Origin: Verrucomicrobiota bacterium
GTDB lineage: Bacteria; Verrucomicrobiota; Verrucomicrobiia; Opitutales; Opitutaceae
Assembly (NCBI GenBank): GCA_023428905.1
Contig: JAEYWP010000022.1
Coordinates: 62,001-126,000, forward strand
Direction: 5' to 3'
Length of the DNA stretch: 64,000 nucleotides
Every line of letters begins with the position of its first letter. Positions within the stretch are counted from its first letter, which is position 1. A program made the translations under genes and the position numbers. The notes under the pieces were generated by a model, which ran no database searches, was not told the origin of the DNA, and saw only the letters and a program-made list of their open reading frames with translations. Below, in pieces: positions 45,250 to 53,464 of this stretch.

Positions 45250-46257
45250 ATGCCGAGAGTCGTCCGCAGCCGAAAACCCAAGCGCCCGCAGAACGAAGAG
45301 GTGGCGCTGATCTCGATCGATAGCCGGCCACTTCAGGCGGCGGCGTGGCGCAAACTCGCCCTCGCCCGCAAGCGTCTGGGGCGGGTCACCTCGGATCTCC
45401 ACCGCCACGAACAGGTGGACGTGCCCGCCTATGAGGCGTGGACCTTGAGCTGCGGAGCGGCGCTGATTTCGGAACTCCGCGACCTGGCGCTCCAGTGCCA
45501 GACGAAAACCGCGCTGATCGCCGAGGTGGAGCGCCACGCCTGGCTGCAAGGCCGCCCCCCTGCGCTCGTGTGGCAGCACTACAAGCGAACAGGCGAGTTC
45601 GGCGATCCGGTGGAGGTGGAGGATGCTGGCGGTCGGGAGGCGGAAGAGGACGATCTCCTGGAGGACATGGCGCAGGCGTTTTTTGACGGAGACGACTTGG
45701 AGGACTTCGACGACGATCCCCGTGTTCGCGACCTCGGGCGGCCTTCCTTCACAACGCCTGACGAAGTTGAGGCGAAGGAGATCTATCGGCGTCTGGTGCA
45801 ACGTCTCCACCCGGATCGCGGGGGGACGTGGTCGCGGCACCGGCAAGAGCTATGGCATCAGGTCCAGCGGGCCTGGGAAGCGCGGGATGCCGGGTGGCTG
45901 GCCCGTCTGGAAGCGGAATTTGAACTCGAGACCGACGTATTGACGGTCGAGAGCCCGCTAGGCCGGCTCTACACGGCCATCCGGGAGATCGACGCCGCAC
46001 GCCGCGCCACGGAGCGAAAGCTGCGCGGGTTTCGACACACGCCTGCCTGGCAGTTCACCAAGCGACCGCCCACCCCGGAGGACCGGCGCGCGCTCCGGGC
46101 CGCGCTGCTCGACCATCGGGAGCAGCTGCTTGCAGCCCTCGCGCACCTGGAGGCCACGCTTTCGCGCTGGGAGAGGCCGGTCGGGCAAGCCCGGGCGAAA
46201 CAACCCGCGCGGCCGCGTCGGCGGCGTGGCACCGAGGAGGCGTTGCCCCTTCGATAA
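45250..46257 (+). CDS. J-domain-like protein
   Basis: Protein of 335 residues from ATG 45250; a TTG lies four codons upstream. Residues about 175-230 look like a J domain: EIYRRLVQRLHPDRGG carries the essential HPD tripeptide, followed by LWHQVQRAWEARDAGWLARLEAEFE. The rest is charged and helical, with an acidic stretch (EAEEDDLLEDMAQAFFDGDDLEDF) before the J domain. The C-terminal half carries basic helices and an Arg-rich tail. It may recruit DnaK to an unknown client. Confidence 0.75.
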   Translation: MPRVVRSRKPKRPQNEEVALISIDSRPLQAAAWRKLALARKRLGRVTSDLHRHEQVDVPAYEAWTLSCGAALISELRDLALQCQTKTALIAEVERHAWLQGRPPALVWQHYKRTGEFGDPVEVEDAGGREAEEDDLLEDMAQAFFDGDDLEDFDDDPRVRDLGRPSFTTPDEVEAKEIYRRLVQRLHPDRGGTWSRHRQELWHQVQRAWEARDAGWLARLEAEFELETDVLTVESPLGRLYTAIREIDAARRATERKLRGFRHTPAWQFTKRPPTPEDRRALRAALLDHREQLLAALAHLEATLSRWERPVGQARAKQPARPRRRRGTEEALPLR

Positions 46258-46295
46258 CCACCCCGGCGCGACGCGTCTCAGCGCGCGCGTTAGGT

Positions 46296-46919
46296 TTATT
46301 TGTCCTCAGGATTGATCATCCTGAAGGCCAGGCCGGCCACCAGTCCTCCCAGCAGATCCGCGCTCAGGTGGATCCAGAGGTCTCCGATCGCAACCAGCTT
46401 CATCATGCCGATCCCCACGGCCACGGCAGGGTTGAAGGCACCGCCCGAGATGGGCCCCACCGCGAAGGCACCGGCCACGACCGTAAAGCCGATGGCGAGA
46501 CCGAAGTAGGAGTTGCCGGAGGTGGCCCGGACCGTCGCCGTGCTCAGGACCACATAGGCGAGCGCAAAGGTGAAGAGGAACTCAGCGAGGAAGGCCTTCT
46601 GCACCGACCCTACCGTCAGGGGCGTCCCCGCTCCGACCAGGAATCCCACGCACAACGCCGCGACCGCCGCCCCGACCAACTGCACCACCATGTAGGGAAG
46701 CGCCGTCCCGAGAGGGCAGCGCCCCCGCACAAATGCGGCCAGGGTGACCGCCGGGTTGTAGTGACCTCCGGATACGTGACCGCCCGCGTAAACCATCACC
46801 ATGAGGACAGCGCCGATTGCCAGTGGCGGGATGACTCCAGGGGCGGCTGGGATGCCCGTGCAGCCTATCGTGAGCACAAGGAAGAACGTGCCGATAAACT
46901 CTACGACTAGTTTGTTCAT
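46296..46919 (-). CDS. MIP-family aquaporin-like channel
   Basis: Protein of 207 residues from ATG 46919. Six helices and the two NPA half-helices are visible: GGHYNPAVT (NPA at 55-57) and GGAFNPAVA (NPA at 163-165). The residue after the second NPA, normally the selectivity-filter Arg, is Val166. That suggests a pore other than a strict water channel. It is divergent from the PP-loop gene across 280 bases that hold no supported gene. Confidence 0.92.
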   Translation of the reverse strand: MNKLVVEFIGTFFLVLTIGCTGIPAAPGVIPPLAIGAVLMVMVYAGGHVSGGHYNPAVTLAAFVRGRCPLGTALPYMVVQLVGAAVAALCVGFLVGAGTPLTVGSVQKAFLAEFLFTFALAYVVLSTATVRATSGNSYFGLAIGFTVVAGAFAVGPISGGAFNPAVAVGIGMMKLVAIGDLWIHLSADLLGGLVAGLAFRMINPEDK

Positions 46920-47199
46920 CACCCATCGGCATAACCCCTTCGCCCCTCGGCAGCAAGGGCTCAGAATGACGCAGCCCATTGGCGGGGGCTTAGTTAGCGC
47001 CCCCCTGTTGCAAGACAACTCCCCCGCTCCCCTGTCCGCTGGCACGGCGATTGGAGCCGTTGTGGGTGCCTGAGCCGGGCCAAAGGGCGAAACGGTCCAG
47101 GCTGGAACCAACGGCCGGAGAAGCGGACACTGGTTTCACCCCTCACCCCACCCCTGCACCGGGAGCGTTGCGTGCGCCCGGGCAAACCCCTGTCCCCCC

Positions 47200-48468
47200 A
47201 TGTCGAAGATCCTGCGTCTGCACCCCGAGCCCGCCCTCGCTCGGGGCACCACCGTGCAACGTCGCTGCACCCTGGAGTTGACCGGCGGCCACTCGGCGCG
47301 CCGCGACATTCTCTATTTCGAGTATCCCGCCGGCATCCCTCTTCCGCCCGATGACGAAATGGACAGCTTTGCCACCGCGGCGGCCATGATGGCGATGGCT
47401 GAGCGATGCCCGCTCCAGGTTCGCGGCACGCTGTGTGAGACGCTGGTGATGAACCTCACGGAATACGGCGCTGCCTGGAACCGGTGGGTCCCGCTGGAGT
47501 ATGGATCCCTCCTTCTGGAGGCGGACCGTCTCAGGGCCGAAACCGCTGTTCCCCCGCGCGGCACGGTCGCTGCGTTTTCCGGCGGCGTGGACGCCATGTT
47601 CCTGGTCTGGGGCCACCACACCCGTAAGCGGGGAGCCCAGTCGCGTGCGTTGAGCCACTGCATGTTTGTGCACGGCTTCGACATCCCGCTGGACGCGACG
47701 GACCAGTATGCGGTTGCTTACGCGCAGGCGCAGCGGGCCGTGGGCGACCTGGGGCTTCCGCTCCTGCAGGTGACGACCAATTTTCGCAAGGTGGTGCCGA
47801 CAAAATGGCCGCACGTGTTTGCCGCGGCGGTCGCAGCCTCGTTCCACGGCCTGTCCCGCGTCTGCAGCGCCGGCCTGATTGGTTCCTCCGAACCTTACGA
47901 CCGGCTAAATCTCCCCTGGGGCGCCGGACCGATCACCGACCACCTGCTCTCCAGCCAGCGGCTTTCCGTGATCCACGATGGCGCCGCGTTCAACCGGACC
48001 GAGAAAGCGTTGGGGATTTCCGATTGGGAGCATGGGCTCCAGAACCTGCGGGTGTGTTGGGAGGGCCAGGACAAGTCGCGCAACTGCGGGCGATGCGAGA
48101 AGTGCGTGCGCACGCAACTCAACTTTGCCGTTAACGAAAAACCCGTGCCTGCCAGCCTGGGCGGCCGTGTGGCGGTGGAGCGACTCGCCCGAATCAAGCT
48201 GAAGAATGCGCCGATCTACGAACAATACATGAGCATCTATCGCACCGCCCGAAGCCGGCGGATCCGGGCCCCGTGGGTGGCGGGGCTGCGGCGCCTGCTG
48301 GTGCGCGAACGGCTGCGGCTCCAAGGGCGGTCGTTCTGGCTGCGGCTCAAACCCGGCCTAAAGGTCCTGCTCGGGCCAGCGCTGGTCTGGCGCCAGCGGA
48401 GGCGGGAAGATCGCCGCCAGCGAACCGCCGCGGCGGCGCCCGGGCCTCAAACCGCGGTGCAGTCGTAA
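47200..48468 (+). CDS. PP-loop ATPase-like protein with QueC-like zinc site
   Basis: Protein of 422 residues. FSGGVDAMFLVW (residues about 126-137) is a PP-loop as in ATP-pyrophosphatases. Later CxxxxxxxxxCGRCEKCVRT places Cys at 286, 296, 299 and 302, almost the zinc site of QueC, the preQ0 synthase. Length is about twice that of QueC because of an N-terminal domain (1-120) and a basic C-terminal tail (about 350-422). It overlaps the convergent Dabb gene by 22 bases. No queuosine genes are nearby. It probably activates a substrate with ATP, identity unknown. Confidence 0.7.
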   Translation: MSKILRLHPEPALARGTTVQRRCTLELTGGHSARRDILYFEYPAGIPLPPDDEMDSFATAAAMMAMAERCPLQVRGTLCETLVMNLTEYGAAWNRWVPLEYGSLLLEADRLRAETAVPPRGTVAAFSGGVDAMFLVWGHHTRKRGAQSRALSHCMFVHGFDIPLDATDQYAVAYAQAQRAVGDLGLPLLQVTTNFRKVVPTKWPHVFAAAVAASFHGLSRVCSAGLIGSSEPYDRLNLPWGAGPITDHLLSSQRLSVIHDGAAFNRTEKALGISDWEHGLQNLRVCWEGQDKSRNCGRCEKCVRTQLNFAVNEKPVPASLGGRVAVERLARIKLKNAPIYEQYMSIYRTARSRRIRAPWVAGLRRLLVRERLRLQGRSFWLRLKPGLKVLLGPALVWRQRRREDRRQRTAAAAPGPQTAVQS

Positions 48469-48851
48469 ACCACGACCCGCTCCCAGAGGGACGAACAGTC
48501 TTCCACGAACTTCAGGTGGAGCGGGTGCACCTGGTAGGCGTTCTGGCCTTCCACGTCGTCAAAGGTGAGCAATTCGGACACGCTGAAGCTGTTGTCCACC
48601 ACCGGGCGTTTTTCCGTGCTGGCCGGCACCCCAACATGGAGGCTCCGGACGGTTTCAATCTTCTCCAGCGAACGCACGCCTGCGATCAAACGAGCCAGGT
48701 CCTCCTTGGAATCGGGGTTCTTGAGCCAGAAGAAGACATGGTGGACCAACTTGGCTTTGGCAGGGGCGGCGGGCGTCATGGCAGTGGCGGCGGCGGTGGC
48801 GCCGAGCGCGACGGCGCTGGCGACAAAGGTACGACGGGTATGGGTTTGCAT
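48447..48851 (-). CDS. Dabb (stress-responsive A/B barrel) family protein, exported
   Basis: Protein of 134 residues from ATG 48851. The N-terminus (THTRRTFVASAVALGATAAATA) resembles a Tat or Sec signal. The mature part has the ferredoxin-like Dabb pattern: VHHVFFWLKNPDSKEDLARLIAGVRSLEKI, VRSLHVGVPA, FSVSELLTFDDVEGQNAYQVHPLHLKFVE. Members form dimeric barrels; role unknown. Its end overlaps the PP-loop gene. Confidence 0.88.
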   Translation of the reverse strand: MQTHTRRTFVASAVALGATAAATAMTPAAPAKAKLVHHVFFWLKNPDSKEDLARLIAGVRSLEKIETVRSLHVGVPASTEKRPVVDNSFSVSELLTFDDVEGQNAYQVHPLHLKFVEDCSSLWERVVVYDCTAV

Positions 48852-49042
48852 GCGAAGCGGCCAAAGAAGGCGCCTTCGCGTGCCGGTCAACCACCGGTCG
48901 CCCCGCGGCCGATCTTTTGACTCACAGACCGGACGTCCCGCGATGTTCGCGACGTGGGCCAAGGACGGACGGGGTCCGACCTGGGAAAACAGGCCCGAAC
49001 GGGCCTATTGCAGGCCCCCCGGAACGGGCCATGCCGCATTTT

Positions 49043-49165
49043 TTGCCAAAAGATCCTTGAAACTTATCAGACTTCCGCAACGGTGGTGGTCCCTCCCGCC
49101 AAAACTGACGGTAGAGCCTAGCTCCCGATCGGTTTAAGCCCTCTCGCAAGAGAGGGCTTTTTTTT
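49043..49165 (+). ncRNA. candidate small RNA with its own terminator
   Basis: TTGCCA at 49043 and TATCAG at 49065 are 16 bases apart, a plausible promoter. A very strong terminator closes the segment at 49165, giving an RNA of about 90 bases. No open frame of use lies between them, and the adjacent Dabb gene runs in the other direction. The remainder of the 48852-49249 gap has GC-rich inverted repeats (GGCCCGAACGGGCC near 48993-49030) of unknown role. Confidence 0.35.
49136..49165 (+). terminator. Rho-independent terminator without an obvious gene
   Basis: A perfect 10-base stem (AAGCCCTCTC with GAGAGGGCTT) and GCAA loop run into eight T on the plus strand. No protein gene ends upstream on this strand within 650 bases. 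Confidence 0.92.
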
Positions 49166-49249
49166 GCCCGCATGCGCCGCTCACCGGGTGCCTCGAGCGG
49201 GAGTCCACCCCCGCAACGCCGGGCTGCCTCACCTGTCTGCCGTGGCGCC

Positions 49250-50944
49250 ATGCCCCGCAAAAAAGCCGCCGCCGCGCTCGCCTTCACCAACACCGACAAA
49301 GTCTTTTTCCCGAGCGGATTCACCAAGGGGGACATGATCCGCTATTACCTGGAGATCGCTCCCGTTCTGCTCCCGCACCTGAAGGAGCGCCCGGTCACAC
49401 TGATCCGCTTCCCCGACGGGGTGAAAGGCGAGAGCTTTTATGAAAAAAACGCGCCCGGTTTTGCCCCCGACTGGATCACGACCTTCGCCGTGGCCCGGCG
49501 TGAACACGAGGGCCACATCAACTACATCCTCATCAACTCCGCCGAGACACTGGCCTGGTGCGCCAATCTCGCGGCGATCGAGTTGCACCCATTCCTCCAC
49601 CGCGCCCCGCAGGTCGACCGCCCCACCCACGTCGCCTTCGACCTGGATCCTGGCGAGGGCGCGGACATCTTCACCTGCATCGAGGTCGCATTCCGGGTGC
49701 GCGCCGTTTTCGACGGCCTCGGCCTTCAGTCCTTCCCCAAGGTGTCCGGCTCAAAGGGGATTCAGGTGTACGTGCCCCTCAACACCGCTGTGACCTACGA
49801 CGCGACCCAGCCGTTTGCGAAAAGCGTCGCCGAACTGCTCCAGCAACAACACCCCGAGCTCGTCGTCAGTCAGATGCCCAAGGCGCTGCGCAAGGGAAAG
49901 GTTCTGATCGACTGGAGCCAGAACACGGGTTCGAAAACCACCGTCTCGGTGTACTCCCTGCGCGGAAAACGGGACGAACCCTTTGCCTCCGTTCCGGTGA
50001 CCTGGCAGGAGTTGGAACGCGCGCGTAAAAAGAAAGACCGGGAGGCACTTTTTTTCACCCCCGACGCCACCCTCAAGCGGGTGCAGACCAAGGGCGACCT
50101 CTTTGCTCCCGTCCTGACCCTCAAGCAAAAGCTCCCCGACGCCTTCCTTGACCTTGCGCCGCGACCCGCACGCAGCGGCTCCCTCAAGCGCTACGCCGAA
50201 AAACGGGATTTCACCAAAACCGCCGAACCCGCGCCGACCGTGCCACGACGCAGCCGCCAGGGGAGCACGCGTCGTTTTGTCATCCAGAAACACGCCGCCA
50301 GCCACCTGCACTTCGATTTCCGGCTGGAAATGGATGATACGCTCAAGTCGTGGGCCGTCCCCAAGGGCCTTCCCTACGACACCGGGGTCCGACGGTCCGC
50401 CTTCCAAACCGAGGACCACCCGATCGATTATCTCGAATTCGAGGGCACCATCCCCAAGGGGCAGTACGGCGGCGGCACGGTGATGGTCTGGGACATCGGC
50501 ACGTACGAGCTGCTGGGCGGCAGCTGGGAAAAGGGTGATCTCAAGGTCTGGTTGACCGGCAAGAAGCTCAAGGGCGAGTGGCACCTCTTCCGCATCAAGA
50601 GCGAGGAGGACAAACCCGTGTGGCTGGTCATCAAAAGCAAACCGCCGATGAAGGCGTTAAGCACCAAACAAGAAGACAGCTCTGTCCTGACCGGGCGTTC
50701 GATGGCAAAAATCGCCTCCGACAATGATGCCCAGTGGCAGAGTGGCCGCGCCACCACCAAATCCACCGAACCGGTGGCGACCATGCGCAAGCGCGCGCGC
50801 CGGGCTCCCGCGAAAGAGAGTCCGGCACCCAAGCCGAGTCGCGCCCGACCGGCTCAAAAAAAAACGGCGCGCGCTTCGTCGAGCCGATGGCGGCAACCGC
50901 CGTCCAAACGCTCCCGGAAGGTGAGGACTGGCTCTACGAAGTGA
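49250..50944 (+). CDS. ligD: LigD polymerase and 3'-phosphoesterase domains (upstream half of split ligD)
   Basis: Protein of 564 residues from ATG 49250. Residues about 10-290 are the primase-polymerase domain of LigD, with the metal motif FDLDPGEG at 130-137 and KVSGSKGIQVYVPL. Residues about 335-465 are the phosphoesterase domain, with FVIQKHAASHLHFDFRLEMDD and FEGTIPKGQYGGGTVMVWD. A Lys/Arg/Pro-rich linker follows. At a run of nine A (50856-50864) the frame leaves the ligase domain, and this product ends in about 27 foreign residues. The LigD family repairs double-strand breaks with Ku; no ku gene is in the window. Confidence 0.9.
   Translation: MPRKKAAAALAFTNTDKVFFPSGFTKGDMIRYYLEIAPVLLPHLKERPVTLIRFPDGVKGESFYEKNAPGFAPDWITTFAVARREHEGHINYILINSAETLAWCANLAAIELHPFLHRAPQVDRPTHVAFDLDPGEGADIFTCIEVAFRVRAVFDGLGLQSFPKVSGSKGIQVYVPLNTAVTYDATQPFAKSVAELLQQQHPELVVSQMPKALRKGKVLIDWSQNTGSKTTVSVYSLRGKRDEPFASVPVTWQELERARKKKDREALFFTPDATLKRVQTKGDLFAPVLTLKQKLPDAFLDLAPRPARSGSLKRYAEKRDFTKTAEPAPTVPRRSRQGSTRRFVIQKHAASHLHFDFRLEMDDTLKSWAVPKGLPYDTGVRRSAFQTEDHPIDYLEFEGTIPKGQYGGGTVMVWDIGTYELLGGSWEKGDLKVWLTGKKLKGEWHLFRIKSEEDKPVWLVIKSKPPMKALSTKQEDSSVLTGRSMAKIASDNDAQWQSGRATTKSTEPVATMRKRARRAPAKESPAPKPSRARPAQKKTARASSSRWRQPPSKRSRKVRTGSTK
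50856..50864 (+). other. A9 slippery run where the ligD frame shifts by -1
   Basis: In the upstream frame this reads CAA AAA AAA ACG, containing the -1 slippery heptamer A AAA AAA. A -1 slip here joins the linker directly to KNGARFVEPM and the ligase domain. A missing A by mutation or sequencing error would look the same. Confidence 0.75.
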
Positions 50945-51816
50945 AATGGGATGGCTACCGCGCCCTCGCCTTGAAGCAGGGCGAGGAGGTCCAGCTCCTC
51001 TCGCGCAACAACAAGTCGCTCGCCGCGGACTTTCCCGAAATCCTGGCGCGTATCAAAAACGTGGATGCAGAGTCGGTGGTGATCGATGGTGAGTTGGTTG
51101 CCCTTGGCCCGGACGGACGGCCGTCGTTCCAGGCGCTGCAAAACCGCGGACGCGTCCCACCGGCGATCACCTTCTACGCCTTCGATCTCCTGCACGTCGA
51201 CGGCGAGGACCTCCTTCTGCTCCCGCTCGTCGAGCGCAAGGCGCGGCTCCGCTCCATCCTGGGCGACGTGGGGCTGTCCTTTTCCAGCGAGCTCGCCGGA
51301 AGCGCAGCAGAGGTGGTCGCCGCGGTGTCCGGGCTCGGCCTGGAGGGTGTGGTGGCCAAACGCAGGGGGTCGCCCTACCAGCCCGGGGAGCGCCACGCGG
51401 ACTGGAAGAAACTCCGCCTGGCCTCGGAACAGGAATTTGTCATCGGCGGTTTTCGGCCGGGGATGTCACCTTTCGAATCGATCCTCGTCGGGTACTACCA
51501 AGGGAACAGTTTCATCTTCGCCTCCAAGGTGCGGCCCGGTTTTAACCCCCGCACGCGCCAGCAGGTGTGGGAGCTGATCAAGGACGAGCAGATCTCGACC
51601 TGCCCGTTCGCCAACCTGCCCGATGCGACCAAAAAGGGCCGATGGGGCGAAGGCATCACGCCTGCGGACATGAAGGAGCTGCGTTGGGTGAAGCCGACCC
51701 GGGTGGTGCAGGTGTCCTTCGCCGAGTGGACCCAGCACGGCCACCTGCGCCACGCGTCCTTCAAGGGGCTGCGCCGTGACAAGGACCCGCGCGATGTGGT
51801 AAGGGAGACCTCGTGA
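50887..51816 (+). CDS. ligD: LigD ATP-dependent DNA ligase domain (downstream half of split ligD)
   Basis: The coding sequence continues in the -1 frame from the A run. ATG 50887 is the first in-frame start that gives a sensible product (309 residues). The catalytic Lys is in motif I EVKWDGYR, about residue 20. Also visible are IDGELVALG, YAFDLLHVDG, LGLEGVVAKRRGSPYQPG and the OB-fold part with YYQGNSFIFASKVRPGFNP. If translation does not slip, this ligase must start on its own without a clear ribosome-binding site. Together with the upstream half it makes the Pol-PE-Lig order known for mycobacterial LigD. Confidence 0.85.
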   Translation: MAATAVQTLPEGEDWLYEVKWDGYRALALKQGEEVQLLSRNNKSLAADFPEILARIKNVDAESVVIDGELVALGPDGRPSFQALQNRGRVPPAITFYAFDLLHVDGEDLLLLPLVERKARLRSILGDVGLSFSSELAGSAAEVVAAVSGLGLEGVVAKRRGSPYQPGERHADWKKLRLASEQEFVIGGFRPGMSPFESILVGYYQGNSFIFASKVRPGFNPRTRQQVWELIKDEQISTCPFANLPDATKKGRWGEGITPADMKELRWVKPTRVVQVSFAEWTQHGHLRHASFKGLRRDKDPRDVVRETS

Positions 51817-51846
51817 TGCCCAGGCCGGCGAACGTTTATCCAGCGC

Positions 51847-52437
51847 GTGGTTGACCCCACCGATACCGCCCTCGTGGAGACCGAGGCCCGGCTGGCCCGT
51901 GCGGCCCGCGACGGGGACGAGGACGCCTTCGGCGACCTCGTCCGACTCCACTACGAACGCGTTTTTCGCCGCATCGTCTCGATCGTCCGCAACGAGCACG
52001 ATGCGCGCGACCTGTGCCAGGAGGTGTGGGTGGCAGCCTGGAACAACCTGAAGCATTTCCGGGGCGAGGCGCGGTTCTCGACCTGGCTTTATCCGATCGC
52101 CACCCGCCGGGCCATTGATCACCTCCGGCGGCGGGAGCGCTGGTACCAGCGTTTCCTCCCCATCCTGGCAGATACCGGCGGGCCCGACACGCTCGCGACG
52201 CCTGAAGCCGGACCCCGCGACTCCGCGGAAAACACCGAAGCCGGGCAACGTCTCCACCAGGCGATTCAGGCATTGCCCGCCCGTTATCAGGCCGTGCTCG
52301 CCTTGCGTGAGATCGAAGGACTTTCTTACGAACAGATCGCCGAGGCCCTGAAGTGCCGGCCCGGCACGGTCATGTCCCGCCTATTCACCGCGCGCCGGTT
52401 GCTGGCGCAGAAGCTAGGAGACTCCCCATGCGAATGA
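51847..52437 (+). CDS. ECF-type RNA polymerase sigma factor
   Basis: Protein of 196 residues from GTG 51847, 31 bases after the ligase. Region 2 is EDAFGDLVRLHYERVFRRIVSIVRNEHDARDLCQEVWVAAW-type sequence with FSTWLYPIATRRAIDHLRRR. Region 4 is ALPARYQAVLALREIEGLSYEQIAEAL with KCRPGTVMSRLFTARR as its helix-turn-helix. Its stop overlaps the next gene by ten bases. A zinc-finger anti-sigma factor is encoded at the end of the same unit (53465), so the pair likely controls an envelope or stress response. Confidence 0.95.
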   Translation: MVDPTDTALVETEARLARAARDGDEDAFGDLVRLHYERVFRRIVSIVRNEHDARDLCQEVWVAAWNNLKHFRGEARFSTWLYPIATRRAIDHLRRRERWYQRFLPILADTGGPDTLATPEAGPRDSAENTEAGQRLHQAIQALPARYQAVLALREIEGLSYEQIAEALKCRPGTVMSRLFTARRLLAQKLGDSPCE

Positions 52438-52856
52438 TCCGATTACTCACCCTCGCCCTGCTTCTTTCCGCAGTGGCTCAGGCCGAAGCCGCCGGGCTCC
52501 GCCTGCGTGCGCTCCTGGTGGTGGCCAGCAACCAGGGCGGCGAAACCGACTCCAGCCTCGCGGCCTACGAACCCACCCTCCGCCGTATTCTTCGCTTTGA
52601 TACCTACCGCCTGGCCGGGGACGACACTTCCGCAGTGGACGTGCCCGGCCGCGCCGCGCTGTCTCCCGGTCGCGGCCACAACCTCACCGTCGAGGCGGAT
52701 GCGTCGGGCGGCCGCCTGCGCGTGCAGTGGGAGCAGAACGGAAAGGCCCTGATGAACACCGGACTGGCGCTGCGGCGCGGCGCCCCCGCCGTGCTGGGAG
52801 GCCCCTCGACCGGGCAAAAGGGTGAAGTGTGGGCCGTCATTCTGGTGGCGGATTAA
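52428..52856 (+). CDS. exported hypothetical protein of the sigma operon
   Basis: Protein of 142 residues that starts inside the end of the sigma gene (ATG 52428). It has a signal peptide (MIRLLTLALLLSAVAQAEAAG) and a beta-rich mature part (LRLRALLVVASNQ, LTVEADASGGRLRVQW, VWAVILVAD). I recognise no family. Overlap with the sigma factor suggests co-translation and a role in the same stress response. Confidence 0.8.
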   Translation: MRMIRLLTLALLLSAVAQAEAAGLRLRALLVVASNQGGETDSSLAAYEPTLRRILRFDTYRLAGDDTSAVDVPGRAALSPGRGHNLTVEADASGGRLRVQWEQNGKALMNTGLALRRGAPAVLGGPSTGQKGEVWAVILVAD

Positions 52857-53048
52857 TACGCACGTTCCCTTGCACGCCGTCCGTCCGCTGCATGGAACGC
52901 CCGCATCGCGGTGCGGCACGTTGATTCCCCACAGCACGCGCCTGCCCGAGCACGCATCTAGCAAAGGAGGGCCCGGCCTTCGGAGCATTCGGTGCCCGGT
53001 ATTTATCTGATCCCAAATGATTTAAGAGAATCAGTGCGATTTTTCGAA

Positions 53049-53054
53049 TAAAAT
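53049..53054 (+). promoter_or_regulatory. candidate -10 box for the small His-rich gene
   Basis: TAAAAT stands out in an AT-rich patch (about 53010-53055) just before the small exported gene at 53095. A clear -35 at proper spacing is not seen. The 238-base gap before 53095 otherwise shows nothing I can identify. Confidence 0.3.
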
Positions 53055-53094
53055 ACGGCCCGCCTTCGTCCCAAGGGGCGAACCAACAAAAACA

Positions 53095-53442
53095 ATGAAA
53101 ACACGCTTCGGCATCGTTACCCTGATCGCGGCTCTTGGTTTGGTCGGCCTGGCCAACACCGCATCGGCGGGGGTCGACATCGACATCAACATCCGCCCGC
53201 CCCGCCCCCCGGTCGTGGTGATCGGCGGGGACGGACACCACCGCGACCGCGGGTGGGACCGGCACGACCGCGGCCACCACCGCGACCACGGCCACCGGGG
53301 TTACTGGAAGGAAGTCACGGTCAAGGTGTGGGTGCCCGGCCGCATGGTGGTGAGTTGCGACCGGCACGGGCGTGAAATCCGTTATCGCGAGCGGGGCCAT
53401 TACACTTACCGCACTGACCGGGTCTGGGTGAGCCGCGGGTAA
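53095..53442 (+). CDS. small exported His/Arg-rich protein
   Basis: Protein of 115 residues with a signal peptide (KTRFGIVTLIAALGLVGLANTASAG). The mature part opens with VDIDINIRPPRPPVVVIGGDG and a low-complexity stretch of His, Arg, Asp and Gly (HHRDRGWDRHDRGHHRDHGH). It then ends in a Trp/Val/Tyr-rich segment (YWKEVTVKVWVPGRMVV). The His/Asp stretch could bind metal. It sits between the sigma factor and anti-sigma genes. Confidence 0.8.
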   Translation: MKTRFGIVTLIAALGLVGLANTASAGVDIDINIRPPRPPVVVIGGDGHHRDRGWDRHDRGHHRDHGHRGYWKEVTVKVWVPGRMVVSCDRHGREIRYRERGHYTYRTDRVWVSRG

Positions 53443-53464
53443 ACTGGATTTGTCCCTCCGCGCG

